64,000 bases of DNA from Cohaesibacter celericrescens (GCF_002866925.1 NZ_PKUQ01000042.1:62001-126000); one strand, 5' to 3'. Positions 46,157 through 55,852 are shown, counted from the stretch's first letter. The notes: generated by a model from the letters alone, not told the origin. Translations and numbers: made by a program.

Positions 46157-47829
46157 GCCTGATCTCCTTGGGGAGCGGATTTGATTGTTTCAACAGGTTT
46201 GGACGAGGTTTTCACATTGGACGTGTCTGACACGCCAGCCATCATCAGGCCCAATTCCTGTTCGCTTGTGCCCGCGGGACGTTCTCCAACGATGCCACCG
46301 GCAAACATAACCAGAATACGGTCAGACAAAGAGCGGATTTCGTCCAGCTCGACAGACACCAACAAGATGGCCTTGCCAGCGTCGCGCATTTCAATCAAGC
46401 GCTTGTGAATAAACTCAATGGCACCAATGTCAACGCCTCGTGTTGGTTGGCCAACCAGCAGAATATCCGGATCGCGCTTCATTTCACGCGCCAGCACCAA
46501 TTTTTGCTGATTGCCGCCAGAGAAGTTGGCCGCCTTCAATTTTGGATCAAGAGGCCGTACGTCAAATTCGGCCATGTTATCTTCGGTTTCCTTGAGAATA
46601 GCAGCCAGATCAAGGAACATGCCCTTGCCGTATTCTTGCAAATCCTGATAACCAAGGATCATATTTTCTGTAGCGGGAAACTTGGTGACCAGACCGGTCC
46701 TGTGTCTGTCTTCAGGCACGTGGGCCATGCCTCGGTGACGCAGTTCCAACGGATCGGCTTTTTCGGTCACATGGATTGGGTCACCATTGAGCAACACCCT
46801 GCCCGAACGGGCTTGCATCATGCCCGCGATGGCTTCCATCAGCTCACTTTGACCATTGCCAGACACGCCCGCAATACCAACGATTTCACCAGCGTGCACC
46901 GAGAATGAAACATCCTTGACCAGTTCGACGCCGCGTTTATCCGTAACATTGAGACCTTCAACCCGCAACACTTCGCGGCCGGGATGCGCGTCCCCTTTTT
47001 CAACGCGCAGAAGCACATGGCGCCCTACCATCAATTCGGCCAATTGCTCGACGGATGAGTCAGCGGTCTGCACACTGCCCACCATTTCGCCGCGGCGCAT
47101 GACAGACACTTCGTCTGTAATGGCCATGATTTCGCGCAGCTTATGGGTGATCAGCATGATGGTTTTGCCCTGATCACGCAATTGTCTGAGAATGCGGAAG
47201 AGATGATCCGCCTCAGCAGGCGTCAGCACACCAGTGGGTTCATCCAGTATCAGGATGTCTGCTTTGCGATACAGGGCCTTGAGGATCTCGACCCGCTGTT
47301 GCAAACCAACAGGGAGATCTTCGATCAAGGCGTCTGGATCGATATTGAGTTCATATTCATCAGCAAGATGTTTGAGTTCTTTGCGGGCGCGCTCCATACC
47401 GCCAGCGAGAGTAGCCCCTCCCTCAACACCCAGCACCACATTTTCCAACACGGTAAAATTGTCAACGAGCATGAAATGCTGGTGCACCATGCCGATACCA
47501 ATGGCAATGGCTTTTTGACTGTCCGTAATGCGCTCTAGCTTGCCGTGGACGTAAATCTCGCCTTTGTCAGCCTGATAGAAGCCATATAGAATCGACATCA
47601 GGGTCGATTTACCCGCACCATTTTCGCCAATGATGCCGTGGATGGATCCCTTTTGGACCGTCAGGTCAATGTTTTTATTGGCATAAACGGGGCCAAATCG
47701 CTTTTCGATCCCCACCAGCTTGATGGCCGGTGCGGGTGAAATTTGTCCGTTTCCAGAATCCGGCTCCCCGGAGCTTGCTCCGTCTGGCCCTCGTGTTTGC
47801 TCGTCCAATTGCAAATTCATAGTCCCCAT
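46153..47829 (-). CDS. Nucleoside ABC transporter ATPase, two domains (NupO/YufO type)
   Basis: A 558-residue ATPase. Domain 1 has Walker A GENGAGKST and Walker B ILILDEPT, but the signature reads LPVGLQQRVE, as in this branch; domain 2 has a relaxed Walker A (GVSGNGQSEL), signature FSGGNQQK and LLVGQPTRG, also normal for sugar- and nucleoside-type importers. The ATG at 47829 is favoured by GGAGG eight bases upstream; a second ATG follows at 47820. It precedes the permease genes. Confidence 0.92.
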   Translation of the reverse strand: MGTMNLQLDEQTRGPDGASSGEPDSGNGQISPAPAIKLVGIEKRFGPVYANKNIDLTVQKGSIHGIIGENGAGKSTLMSILYGFYQADKGEIYVHGKLERITDSQKAIAIGIGMVHQHFMLVDNFTVLENVVLGVEGGATLAGGMERARKELKHLADEYELNIDPDALIEDLPVGLQQRVEILKALYRKADILILDEPTGVLTPAEADHLFRILRQLRDQGKTIMLITHKLREIMAITDEVSVMRRGEMVGSVQTADSSVEQLAELMVGRHVLLRVEKGDAHPGREVLRVEGLNVTDKRGVELVKDVSFSVHAGEIVGIAGVSGNGQSELMEAIAGMMQARSGRVLLNGDPIHVTEKADPLELRHRGMAHVPEDRHRTGLVTKFPATENMILGYQDLQEYGKGMFLDLAAILKETEDNMAEFDVRPLDPKLKAANFSGGNQQKLVLAREMKRDPDILLVGQPTRGVDIGAIEFIHKRLIEMRDAGKAILLVSVELDEIRSLSDRILVMFAGGIVGERPAGTSEQELGLMMAGVSDTSNVKTSSKPVETIKSAPQGDQA

Positions 47830-48010
47830 TCTCAGCCCCTCCCGCCTATCCTCGCCATCGAAGAAACGGGACCCGCCAGCTTCATTGTTGATCTGTATCG
47901 ATCTGGACTGAACGGTATGGGTGGGCGTTTTAGCGGAGCAGGAAAACTGCCCACTTCGCACTGCAGGCCACAAGACTGGCGGACTGCTTCTGGTATGGCA
48001 TCAAAAGAAG

Positions 48011-48044
48011 TGCGCCCCGCCAACTGAAACAGGGACGGGGCGCA
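48011..48044 (-). terminator. Hairpin between binding-protein and ATPase genes
   Basis: TGCGCCCCG and CGGGGCGCA form a perfect nine-base GC-rich stem just after the BMP gene, followed on the minus strand by CTTCTTTTG. It probably stops part of the transcripts and protects the binding-protein mRNA, so that protein outnumbers the rest. Confidence 0.65.
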
Positions 48045-48054
48045 TTACTCTGTC

Positions 48055-49053
48055 TTAGAACGGGCAGGAATTGTCTGCACGATAGTCATGCACAACGATT
48101 TTGCCTTCAATGATTGCTTTGGACGCCTGTTCAACAGCAGCACGCATTTCTGCTGTGATCAGTGCCTTGTTATTTTCGTCATCGGCCCAAGCAACACCGC
48201 CATCGGCGAGGCCAAGGACGTTGATACCTGATGACCATTTGTCTTCAGCCATATCTTTAAAGACATTGTAGACAGCAACATCAACACGCTTGACCATGGA
48301 GGTCAGGATTTTGCCAGGATGCAGGCCATTTTGGTTGGAATCAACACCAATGCCCAATTTGCCAGCATCAGCTGCGGCTTGCAGAACGCCCGCACCAGTG
48401 CCACCAGCAGCATGATAGATAACGTCTGCGCCACGATCGATTTGGGACTTGGCCAGTTCGCCACCCTTCACAGGATCGTTCCATGCTGCACCCGTGGTGC
48501 CCGTCATATTTTCAAAGACTTCTACGTCAGCACTGGCTGCTTTGGCTCCCTGTTTGTATCCACAAGCAAATGCACGAATAAGCGGTATATCCATACCACC
48601 AACAAAGCCGACTTTGTTCGAGGCGGCGGCTTTGGCTGCCAGCAAACCAACAAGATAGGATCCTTCGTGCTCTTTAAAGATCACAGAGCGTACGTTTGGC
48701 AGATCAACGACCATGTCGATGATAGCAAATTTGGTATCCGGGAATTCCGGAGCTACTTTTTCCAAAGCGCCGGCATGGGAGAAACCAATCGCAACAATCG
48801 GGTTAAAGCCCTTACTAGCGAAACGGCGGATAGCCTGCTCACGCTGCGTGTCATTCTGGATTTCGAAATCCTGATATGCGGTACCGGTATCTTTTGTGTA
48901 TTGTTCAGCACCGGCATAGGCGGACTGATTGAAAGACTGGTCGTTTTTACCGCCCAAGTCATAAACCACGGCTGGTTTGATCTCGGCAGCGAGTGCAGGT
49001 GCGGCAACCATCATGGTTGCGAGCGCAGCGGCACCGAAAAATTGACGCAACAT
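48055..49053 (-). CDS. BMP-family nucleoside-binding protein
   Basis: A 332-residue periplasmic protein of the basic membrane protein (PnrA/BmpA) family, which binds purine nucleosides. Signal peptide LRQFFGAAALATMMVAAPALA; mature start with VVYDLGGKNDQSFNQSAYAG, then GFVGGMDIPLIRAFACGY and YHAAGGTGAGVLQAA. The ATG at 49053 has AAAGGGG six bases ahead. First gene of the nucleoside operon. Confidence 0.95.
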   Translation of the reverse strand: MLRQFFGAAALATMMVAAPALAAEIKPAVVYDLGGKNDQSFNQSAYAGAEQYTKDTGTAYQDFEIQNDTQREQAIRRFASKGFNPIVAIGFSHAGALEKVAPEFPDTKFAIIDMVVDLPNVRSVIFKEHEGSYLVGLLAAKAAASNKVGFVGGMDIPLIRAFACGYKQGAKAASADVEVFENMTGTTGAAWNDPVKGGELAKSQIDRGADVIYHAAGGTGAGVLQAAADAGKLGIGVDSNQNGLHPGKILTSMVKRVDVAVYNVFKDMAEDKWSSGINVLGLADGGVAWADDENNKALITAEMRAAVEQASKAIIEGKIVVHDYRADNSCPF

Positions 49054-49080
49054 GTTAAACCCCTTTTGTCGATTTCTGTA

Positions 49081-49096
49081 TCGATTGCTCAATCGA
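49081..49096. promoter_or_regulatory. Operator-like palindrome before the BMP gene
   Basis: TCGATTG-CT-CAATCGA is a perfect palindrome 28 bases before the BMP start codon, placed where a repressor would block transcription. Related half-words (TCGAAC, GTTCGA) lie just beside it at 49094-49110. No regulator gene is adjacent. Confidence 0.45.
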
Positions 49097-49165
49097 ACGG
49101 TCGAACGATCTTTTGTTATATGCCCTGTCCAAAGAAAGCACGTTCCTGTTTTTCGAAGCAAAGAA

Positions 49166-49194
49166 GAAAATATATCCCGGTTCGAAAATATATC
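49166..49194. repeat. 11-bp direct repeat, 18-bp period
   Basis: GAAAATATATC occurs at 49166-49176 and again at 49184-49194, about 115-140 bases upstream of the BMP gene. Such spacing could be two regulator sites on nearly the same face of the helix. Confidence 0.45.
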
Positions 49195-49555
49195 GGCCCG
49201 CAGCTTTCGCGTCGGAACATTGGTCGATAGTCTTGCACGGTCTTCGCTTCTTTGCAGCCAGAATCTTTGATTTCCCCAATCGTGTTTTCTATTCGCAGTT
49301 ACGCCAACGGCTAGAAGCTGAGCATTTGCCTCCTTAGCAGGCCACAAAGGCGGCCGAACCATGAGTTCTGGCACCAAAAGCAGAACGATACGATGATAAA
49401 TCAAGAGCACCTACGTAGAAAGCTGGATAAATAAATCACATTTTGAGATCGATTACACCTCAGTTGATGCCATAAGTTCAACTTTCTGACGGTTGATAAC
49501 TCACGATCGAGACCGATTCGATGCTAAAAATCAGACGATTCACCCTGCACAAATC

Positions 49556-52045
49556 CTATTTCCGCGGTTTTGCGCGTCGGGTCGCTTTGGTGTTGATCGG
49601 GTCATCGGGCCAAACATGTTTGGGATATTGCCCGCGCATATCGGCTTTCACATCCTTCCATGATCCGCGCCAAAAGCCGGGCAGGTCTTTCGTCACTTGA
49701 ATCGGCCGATGGGCAGGCGACAACAGATGCAACAACAAAGGCAGTCTGCCACCAAGGATGGCAGGGTGGGTGTCCAGCCCGAACAGCTCCTGCACACGCA
49801 CGGCAAGTACCGGCCCATTCTCTGGTCCATAATCGATGGGGATTTTAGAGCCTGTGGGAACAATGAAATGGGTTGGCAATTCTTTGTCCAGGGCAGCCAG
49901 ACGATCATAGGACAGTTGCGCCTGCAAGGCGGTTTGCACATCGGCGGCAGAGATAGCAGACAGCGCCATTTTACCAGCAAGATAAGGCTGGAGCCATGTC
50001 TCGAGCGTGTCGAGCAATGTTGCATCCGATAAATCGGGCCAAGCTTGATCCCGAGCCGCAGCAAAACGGATGCGCCCGCGCCATCGCTGGGTGTCTTTAC
50101 TGAACGGCAAAACCCGCAGACCTTCTTTGCGAATTGCCTCGATCAAAGCCCGCTCAACGGCCTGAGGCGATGGAGATTTAACGGGCCGTTCCGACAGCAC
50201 TATGCGCCCAAGCTTGGTTTGCAGGCGGGCGCTTACCGTGCCGCTTTGCCGGTCAAAGCTAATCGCCTCTTCTTCATCAATAAACGCGGCAAAGTCTTCT
50301 TCAATCGCCTTACGTGTAATTGGAGTGGCCAAGGTAATGCGGGAGCGACTGGCCGCGCCTTGCAGATCTGCGACCACGAGAAACGTTTCAGCATTGAGAG
50401 GGTCATCCGGATCCAGCACGCCTCCCCTGCCCGACGCCAACAGATAGCGCCCCTCGGCACCACGCCGCATGGCTATGCGGTCGGGATAGGCAATAGCCAG
50501 AATGCGACCGGCCTCTTCTGGCTGAATTCTGGCGTTGCCCTTGTTTTTTTGCCAACGTTTGGCCAAAGCCTTGATGTCCCGAGCGCGGGGCAACTTGCCC
50601 GATATCAGATCCTGCAGCAAACGGCGCATATCATTCTGGCGCATGCGTCCACCTTCACTCAGCAACGCGGCAAGATGTGCGGCAAGCGCCTCATGACCAA
50701 GACCACGGCTGGTGACCAGCATATGAGCAAGGCGCGGCGACAGTGGCAAGCGGGCAAGCGCGCGTCCGTGCTCGGTCAGCATGCCATCATTGTCCAACGC
50801 TCTAAAATCTTTGAGCAATTTAACCGCCTCGGCCCACCCCGCCTTGGGTGGCTCATCCAGCCATTTGAGATTGGCTGGGTCACTCTCGCCCCAAAGCGCC
50901 AGATCGAGCACCAACCGCGACAGATCTGTCTGCAATATTTCGGGTGGTTCAAAAGCCGCCAAAGCCGCTGTCTGGCCCTTGTCCCAGAGACGATAGCAAA
51001 TGCCCGGTTCGGTTCTGCCTGCACGGCCCTTTCTCTGGTCGGCACTGGCGCGGGAAACGCGCACCGTTTCCAACCGCGAAATACCGAGGTTGGGCTCATA
51101 GCGGGGACGACGCACCAAGCCAGCGTCAATGATGACGCGCACCCCGTCGATGGTCAGCGAAGTTTCGGCAATGGATGTAGCCAATACGATCTTGCGTATG
51201 CCTTTTGGTGGCGATTGGATGGCTAGATCCTGATCGCGGCCCTCCATCGCCCCATAGAGAGGTGCGAGCAGAATGTCTTTATCGGATGTCTTGACTAGGG
51301 ATTTAGCAAGGCGCTCCTCGACCCGATGAATTTCGGCCTGACCGGGTAGAAATACCAGAATCGAGCCGACTTCTTCTTTCAGCGCAACAAGCACAGCGCT
51401 GGTTACCGCATCCTCAATGCGTTCCTTTGGCTTACGCGGTAGATAGCGGGTCTCGACCGGATAGGCCCGGCCCATGGATTCGATCATCGGTGCATCATCA
51501 AGAATCTGCGCAACACGGCCACCATCGAGCGTGGCTGACATGACAATCATCCGCAGATCGTCGCGCAGGGCACCTTGCGCCTCCAGTGTAAAAGCCAGCG
51601 ACATGTCGGCATCAAGGCTGCGCTCATGGAATTCATCAAACAGCACCGCACAAATACCTTCAAGGCTGGGGTCATCGACGATCATGCGGGCGAACACGCC
51701 TTCGGTCACCACCTCGATGATTGTCTCCCTGGATATGCGGCTTTCCATGCGCACCCGATAGCCAACACGCTTGCCTACCGGTTCGCCAAGTAACTGCGCC
51801 ATACGGCGGGCGGCGGCACGGGCCGCCAAACGGCGGGGTTCGAGCATGATAATCCGACCCGTCCGCCACGGTTGATCAAGGCATGCGAGCGGTACGCAGG
51901 TGGTTTTACCCGCTCCGGGAGGCGCGATCAGAACCGCTCTTGTGCCGTCTCGCAGCGCGGCAAGCAGCTCTGGCAAAGCCTCACGGATCGGCAAGTCAGG
52001 TAATTCAACCGATAAATTGGGTTTGTTCGATGTAGGTACGCTCAT
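49556..52045 (-). CDS. hrpB: ATP-dependent helicase HrpB
   Basis: An 829-residue DEAH-type helicase. Motif I is APPGAGKTTCVPL (near residue 40), motif II is DEFH in CAVLFDEFHERSLDAD, motif III MSATLDG, and QRKGRAGRTEPGICYRLW is motif VI. The HrpB C-terminal domain follows and ends LLHLLSPAHRPIQVTKDLPGFW and GQYPKHVWPDDP. The length is close to E. coli HrpB. Its precise role is poorly known. It is 58 bases after the ynjD-like gene on the same strand. Confidence 0.95.
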   Translation of the reverse strand: MSVPTSNKPNLSVELPDLPIREALPELLAALRDGTRAVLIAPPGAGKTTCVPLACLDQPWRTGRIIMLEPRRLAARAAARRMAQLLGEPVGKRVGYRVRMESRISRETIIEVVTEGVFARMIVDDPSLEGICAVLFDEFHERSLDADMSLAFTLEAQGALRDDLRMIVMSATLDGGRVAQILDDAPMIESMGRAYPVETRYLPRKPKERIEDAVTSAVLVALKEEVGSILVFLPGQAEIHRVEERLAKSLVKTSDKDILLAPLYGAMEGRDQDLAIQSPPKGIRKIVLATSIAETSLTIDGVRVIIDAGLVRRPRYEPNLGISRLETVRVSRASADQRKGRAGRTEPGICYRLWDKGQTAALAAFEPPEILQTDLSRLVLDLALWGESDPANLKWLDEPPKAGWAEAVKLLKDFRALDNDGMLTEHGRALARLPLSPRLAHMLVTSRGLGHEALAAHLAALLSEGGRMRQNDMRRLLQDLISGKLPRARDIKALAKRWQKNKGNARIQPEEAGRILAIAYPDRIAMRRGAEGRYLLASGRGGVLDPDDPLNAETFLVVADLQGAASRSRITLATPITRKAIEEDFAAFIDEEEAISFDRQSGTVSARLQTKLGRIVLSERPVKSPSPQAVERALIEAIRKEGLRVLPFSKDTQRWRGRIRFAAARDQAWPDLSDATLLDTLETWLQPYLAGKMALSAISAADVQTALQAQLSYDRLAALDKELPTHFIVPTGSKIPIDYGPENGPVLAVRVQELFGLDTHPAILGGRLPLLLHLLSPAHRPIQVTKDLPGFWRGSWKDVKADMRGQYPKHVWPDDPINTKATRRAKPRK

Positions 52046-52103
52046 CCCTTGGCCCTAACGCCTCCCTTGCGGGTTGGCAAGGGGCCATTTGACCGCTTGG
52101 CGC

Positions 52104-52772
52104 TTAAACACTCTCGGCAAGCGGGTCCAACCGGATGACATGGCCGCCTGCCGCTTTGGCATCTTCTTCATCATGGGTGACGAGCAAGGTGGGCAAGCCC
52201 CTGCTGCGGGCCCGTTCAAAGACATGCTTACGCATCTGGCCGCGTAGGCTGGCATCAAGCTTGGAAAAAGGTTCGTCCAGAAGCAATGCGCACGGTTCGG
52301 ACAGCAGAATACGTGCCAGTGCGATCCGCGCCTTTTGGCCACCCGATAAGGTTGCGGGGTCGCGCGCACCAAATCCCGCCATGTTGATTTCGTCGAGCGC
52401 TTCGGTCACCTTTTCCTCACGTGCCTTACGGCCCCTGACGGAGGATGTCAGGCCAAACGCCAAATTGCCGCCAACCGACAAATGCGGAAACAGCAGTGGA
52501 TCTTGGAACAATATGCCGATATGGCGCTGTTCGGCGGGCATTTTGGTGACGTCATTGCCATGGAGCAAAACCCGCCCAGCCGCCTTAAACTCACGCGGCA
52601 AAAAGCCGCCAAGATAGGCAAGCAGGGTGGATTTACCTGAACCGGAAGGCCCCATGATGGTGACGATTTCTCCGGCACCAATCGACAGGGATAAATCAAT
52701 CAGCGTGGCGTCACCCAGCGCGATATGCACATCTTCCAATTTCAAGTCCATGGTCTGTTCGTTTCTCTGCAT
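52104..52772 (-). CDS. ynjD: ABC transporter ATPase (YnjD type)
   Basis: A 222-residue ATPase: Walker A MGPSGSGKSTLL, signature LSGGQKARIALARIL, Walker B CALLLDEPFSKLD and the His switch LLVTHDEEDA. It is the energiser of the YnjBCD-type importer. I prefer the ATG at 52772; another at 52751 lies just before the conserved part, and both have weak ribosome sites. It starts 12 bases past ynjC. Confidence 0.86.
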   Translation of the reverse strand: MQRNEQTMDLKLEDVHIALGDATLIDLSLSIGAGEIVTIMGPSGSGKSTLLAYLGGFLPREFKAAGRVLLHGNDVTKMPAEQRHIGILFQDPLLFPHLSVGGNLAFGLTSSVRGRKAREEKVTEALDEINMAGFGARDPATLSGGQKARIALARILLSEPCALLLDEPFSKLDASLRGQMRKHVFERARSRGLPTLLVTHDEEDAKAAGGHVIRLDPLAESV

Positions 52773-52784
52773 CACGATGTCTTT

Positions 52785-54482
52785 CTAGCGCTCGGATGGG
52801 GCCATGTCACGGCGATTGCGATAGAGTAGTGATGGCAGCGCGATCGCTAGCAAAAAGCCGATGAAAGGCAACGCCATCTGCACCAGCGCATACACACCGA
52901 TCAAACGCCGGTTGCCGCCGGCGCTGAGGGCCACTGCATCGGTGGTAATGGTTTCCCAGCGTCCGCCACCGATGAGGATGGTGGGTAAATATTGGCCAAT
53001 AGAAACGGCAAACCCGACCGCAGCAGCCGTCAAGATAGGGCGCAGTAGCAAAGGCAAGCGCAGGCGGAAAAACGCGATCCACGGCCCGCGCCCCAAACTG
53101 GCCGCCAGCTGTGCATAGCGAGGATCAAGACTGCGCCAAGGGTCGCCCAAGGACAAAAAGATATAGGGCATGACAAAGATCAGATGGCTCATAACAAGCG
53201 CCAAAAGCGAATGCTCGGCACCACTCACCAGAATCAAGAGCTGAAGACCAAACAGGAAGGCCACCTGTGGGATGATCAAAGGCAGATAAAGCAGTGTCAG
53301 ACTTTTTTGGGTCGCCCGCCGACCGGTTCGGCTTTCGGTTTCAAGACATGCCAGCGTGACAATCAAACCGATGGCCGTTGCCAAGAGACCAATCACAACC
53401 GAATTCAACAATGGCTCTGCAAGCATATGCCATTGTTTGTCCCATGTCTTGAGCGTCAGATTGTTCGGGATGGCATCGGGGAAGCGCCACAGTCCGGCAA
53501 CCGACCATAAGGCCAATCCGCCAAGCCCCATGAGCATCATCAGCACTGCGCTGACATTGGTGACCGCAGCCAAGGCACGCAGCCAGCCATCCTTTTGCAG
53601 ACGACGCCCAGATTGCATCCATTGAGCCGCGAGCCAGCCAACGACCTTTTCAGCCAACCACCATAGCCCGAGCGCTGCCAGTGTCACAGCCAACTGCAAC
53701 ATCGCACCGGCGGAGGCTAGAAAGCGCAAACTAAGATCCGGGTCACTCATCCAGCGCATCAATTGCACCGACAAGGTTGGCGGGTTGGTGGGCCCCAAAA
53801 TCAACGCCACATCGACCACAGAGGTGGCATAGGCAATGACGGCAAAGACGGGCAAGCGAATCTGGGCATAAAGGCGCGGCCAAACCGCATAGATCCAAGA
53901 GGCCATCGGACCATACCCCAAGGTGCGTGCCACCTGCGCATTTCTGCGCGGATTGATTTGCGGCAGCGCTGCGAGGCAAACCAGCAGCAGAAACGGCAGC
54001 TCCTTGGCGGCCAGCCCGGCAATCATGGCCAGCCCATAAGGATCATGCGGGAAGAGCCAGTCCGGTGGGCGCACCCATCCGGTCAATGCGGGAGAGACCA
54101 TGCGCGTTAGCCAACCTGATGGCGCCAACAGGAAGGCAAACCCCAGAGCAGTAGCGGCATGGGGAATCGATAGAAGCGGCGAAACCAACCGCTGCATCCA
54201 TAAAAACAGTCGTGTTTCAGACCATGCACTCAAAAGACCAACGGTGGTGAGCAGGGCCAGCGATGTAGTGACCAGCCCCGCGGCCAAGCTCAAGGCAACT
54301 GATTGACCCAGCCCCGGCGTTGCATAAAGCGCCATGAAGGGATCGAGCGTCACGCTGTAGCCGCCAAGGGTTGGCAAATAGCCAAAAGCAGGCGCAAGCG
54401 AGCCAACAAGACCGGCCAGAATGGGCCCGAGCATGAGGATCAGCGCAGCAAGGGGGGCAAGTATGTGAGGGCGCAGGCGCAT
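52785..54482 (-). CDS. ynjC: ABC transporter permease, fused double domain (YnjC type)
   Basis: A 565-residue protein with two permease halves in one chain, about six helices each; the contact loops are ARTLGYGPMASWIYAVWPRL and LAASLGRGPWIAFFRLRLP. Fused permeases of this kind occur in iron, thiamine and YnjC systems. The ATG at 54482 is preferred for its AAGGA; ATGs at 54509 and 54515 would add 9-11 residues. Confidence 0.86.
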   Translation of the reverse strand: MRLRPHILAPLAALILMLGPILAGLVGSLAPAFGYLPTLGGYSVTLDPFMALYATPGLGQSVALSLAAGLVTTSLALLTTVGLLSAWSETRLFLWMQRLVSPLLSIPHAATALGFAFLLAPSGWLTRMVSPALTGWVRPPDWLFPHDPYGLAMIAGLAAKELPFLLLVCLAALPQINPRRNAQVARTLGYGPMASWIYAVWPRLYAQIRLPVFAVIAYATSVVDVALILGPTNPPTLSVQLMRWMSDPDLSLRFLASAGAMLQLAVTLAALGLWWLAEKVVGWLAAQWMQSGRRLQKDGWLRALAAVTNVSAVLMMLMGLGGLALWSVAGLWRFPDAIPNNLTLKTWDKQWHMLAEPLLNSVVIGLLATAIGLIVTLACLETESRTGRRATQKSLTLLYLPLIIPQVAFLFGLQLLILVSGAEHSLLALVMSHLIFVMPYIFLSLGDPWRSLDPRYAQLAASLGRGPWIAFFRLRLPLLLRPILTAAAVGFAVSIGQYLPTILIGGGRWETITTDAVALSAGGNRRLIGVYALVQMALPFIGFLLAIALPSLLYRNRRDMAPSER

Positions 54483-54586
54483 GGAATCCTTAGGCAGGCT
54501 TGGTGTCATTTGCATGGGGTAAAGCAGGCAAAAGGCCGATGCCTCCTCCCAGTTTTTCCGAGATTGTGTTTTTAGTCGCTAAGCGT

Positions 54587-55852
54587 TTACTGCACGCCGT
54601 AGCGTTTGGTCCAGTCCGCTTCAAACCGTGCCAACCATGAGGCATGAGGCTCTGCCAAGGCGGGGCCAAATTCCTCTGGTTTGAGTGTCGCAACACCCAG
54701 GTCCAACGCAGCAAACCGTGCTTGGTCCTGTTTGTTCAGGCTGGCAATCTTGAGCACTGTTGGATCACCCCAAACATTCGGATCCTGTTTGCGGCTTTGT
54801 GCTTCAGGAGACAGTAGGAAGTCCGCAAAAACCATAGCGCCTTCTTTGGCATTGGCGTTGAAGGGAATGGAAACAAAATGGCTATTGCCAATGGTGCCGC
54901 CATCAAAGGTGAAAGACCGCACCGTATTTGGCAGTTCATTATTGGCAATGGCAGACGAGGCTTCACCGGGGTTGAAGGTGAAAGCAATCTCAATCTCGCT
55001 GTCCGCCAGCAGGTTTTTCAAACTGGAAACATTGTCAGGAAATGCCTTGCCTTTGCGCCACAAGTTCGGATGCAAGGCATCAAGATAGGCGAACAATTTA
55101 TCGGCAACCGGCTTGTAGCGTTCATCGGTCGCTTCATGGGACAGGATTGATGCATCATCGGCCAATTCAAGCGCCAACTGTTTCAGGAATGTGGAACCAA
55201 TGAAATCAGGTGGTTTTGGATAGGCAAAACGGCCGGGGTTTTTGGAGGCCCAATCGAGCAATGCACTGGCCGATTTTGGCAAGTCCTTGGTGACTGTGCT
55301 GTCATAATAGAATGACAGTTGCGCCATGCCCCAGGGACTCTCCAAACCATCGGTCGGCACCGTAAAATCTATAGTGAGCGATGGTTTGCCTTCAATGTCG
55401 GCAAATTTATAACTCGGCAAATCCGGAGCCCAGCTCATAGGTAGCAAGAGACCTTTGCCCTTCAGAGAGGCAAAATTCTCACCATTGATCCAGACCAGAT
55501 CGACAGAACCGCCTTTTTCTTTGCCCGCAGCTTTTTCTGCAACAATCTGCGAGACCACATTGGCGGTGTCGCTGACTTTGACATGCTTTACCGTCACACC
55601 GTAACGATCTTTGACTTGATCAGCGGCCCAGTCAATATACGCGTTGATGTTATCGGCGCCGCCCCATGCGTGAAAATAAACAGTTTGCCCTTTTGCCTTG
55701 CCCAGAACGGATTGCCAGTCCTTGGTATCCAACATGTCAGCCGATGCCATTTGAGGTGATAGCACCAACGTAATCACGGCCAAGGAAAGACCGGTGAGAA
55801 GGGTACGACGCGAAAGGGAAGTCAGAAACGTTTTGTTACTCGGGGCGGACAT
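54587..55852 (-). CDS. ynjB: ABC transporter periplasmic binding protein (YnjB type)
   Basis: A 421-residue exported binding protein with a basic signal peptide (SRRTLLTGLSLAVITLVLS, cut near ASA). YFHAWGGADNINAYIDWAA at the mature start and WINGENFASLKGKGLL are features of the YnjB group, and the order ynjB-ynjC-ynjD is kept. The substrate of this system is not known. GAGGA lies six bases before the ATG. First gene of the operon. Confidence 0.87.
   Translation of the reverse strand: MSAPSNKTFLTSLSRRTLLTGLSLAVITLVLSPQMASADMLDTKDWQSVLGKAKGQTVYFHAWGGADNINAYIDWAADQVKDRYGVTVKHVKVSDTANVVSQIVAEKAAGKEKGGSVDLVWINGENFASLKGKGLLLPMSWAPDLPSYKFADIEGKPSLTIDFTVPTDGLESPWGMAQLSFYYDSTVTKDLPKSASALLDWASKNPGRFAYPKPPDFIGSTFLKQLALELADDASILSHEATDERYKPVADKLFAYLDALHPNLWRKGKAFPDNVSSLKNLLADSEIEIAFTFNPGEASSAIANNELPNTVRSFTFDGGTIGNSHFVSIPFNANAKEGAMVFADFLLSPEAQSRKQDPNVWGDPTVLKIASLNKQDQARFAALDLGVATLKPEEFGPALAEPHASWLARFEADWTKRYGVQ

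Larger units (their letters stand above)
49054..49555. promoter_or_regulatory. Upstream region of the nucleoside operon
   Basis: About 500 bases without a credible gene. It contains the operon promoter, a 16-bp palindrome close to the start codon and an 11-bp direct repeat. The left part of hrpB's end abuts the other side. Confidence 0.6.

Noticed and set aside
46600..47000. Relaxed second Walker A in the nucleoside ATPase, first read as a defect
   Set aside because: GVSGNGQSEL is normal for the second domain of this ATPase subgroup.
49113..49337. Short plus-strand frame in the nucleoside operon upstream region
   Set aside because: No ribosome site, no family resemblance, and it overlaps likely promoter repeats.
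50045..51226. Long plus-strand open frame (about 390 codons) opposite hrpB
   Set aside because: It mirrors the codon pattern of hrpB on the other strand, has no recognisable domain and no ribosome site; hrpB motifs are complete.
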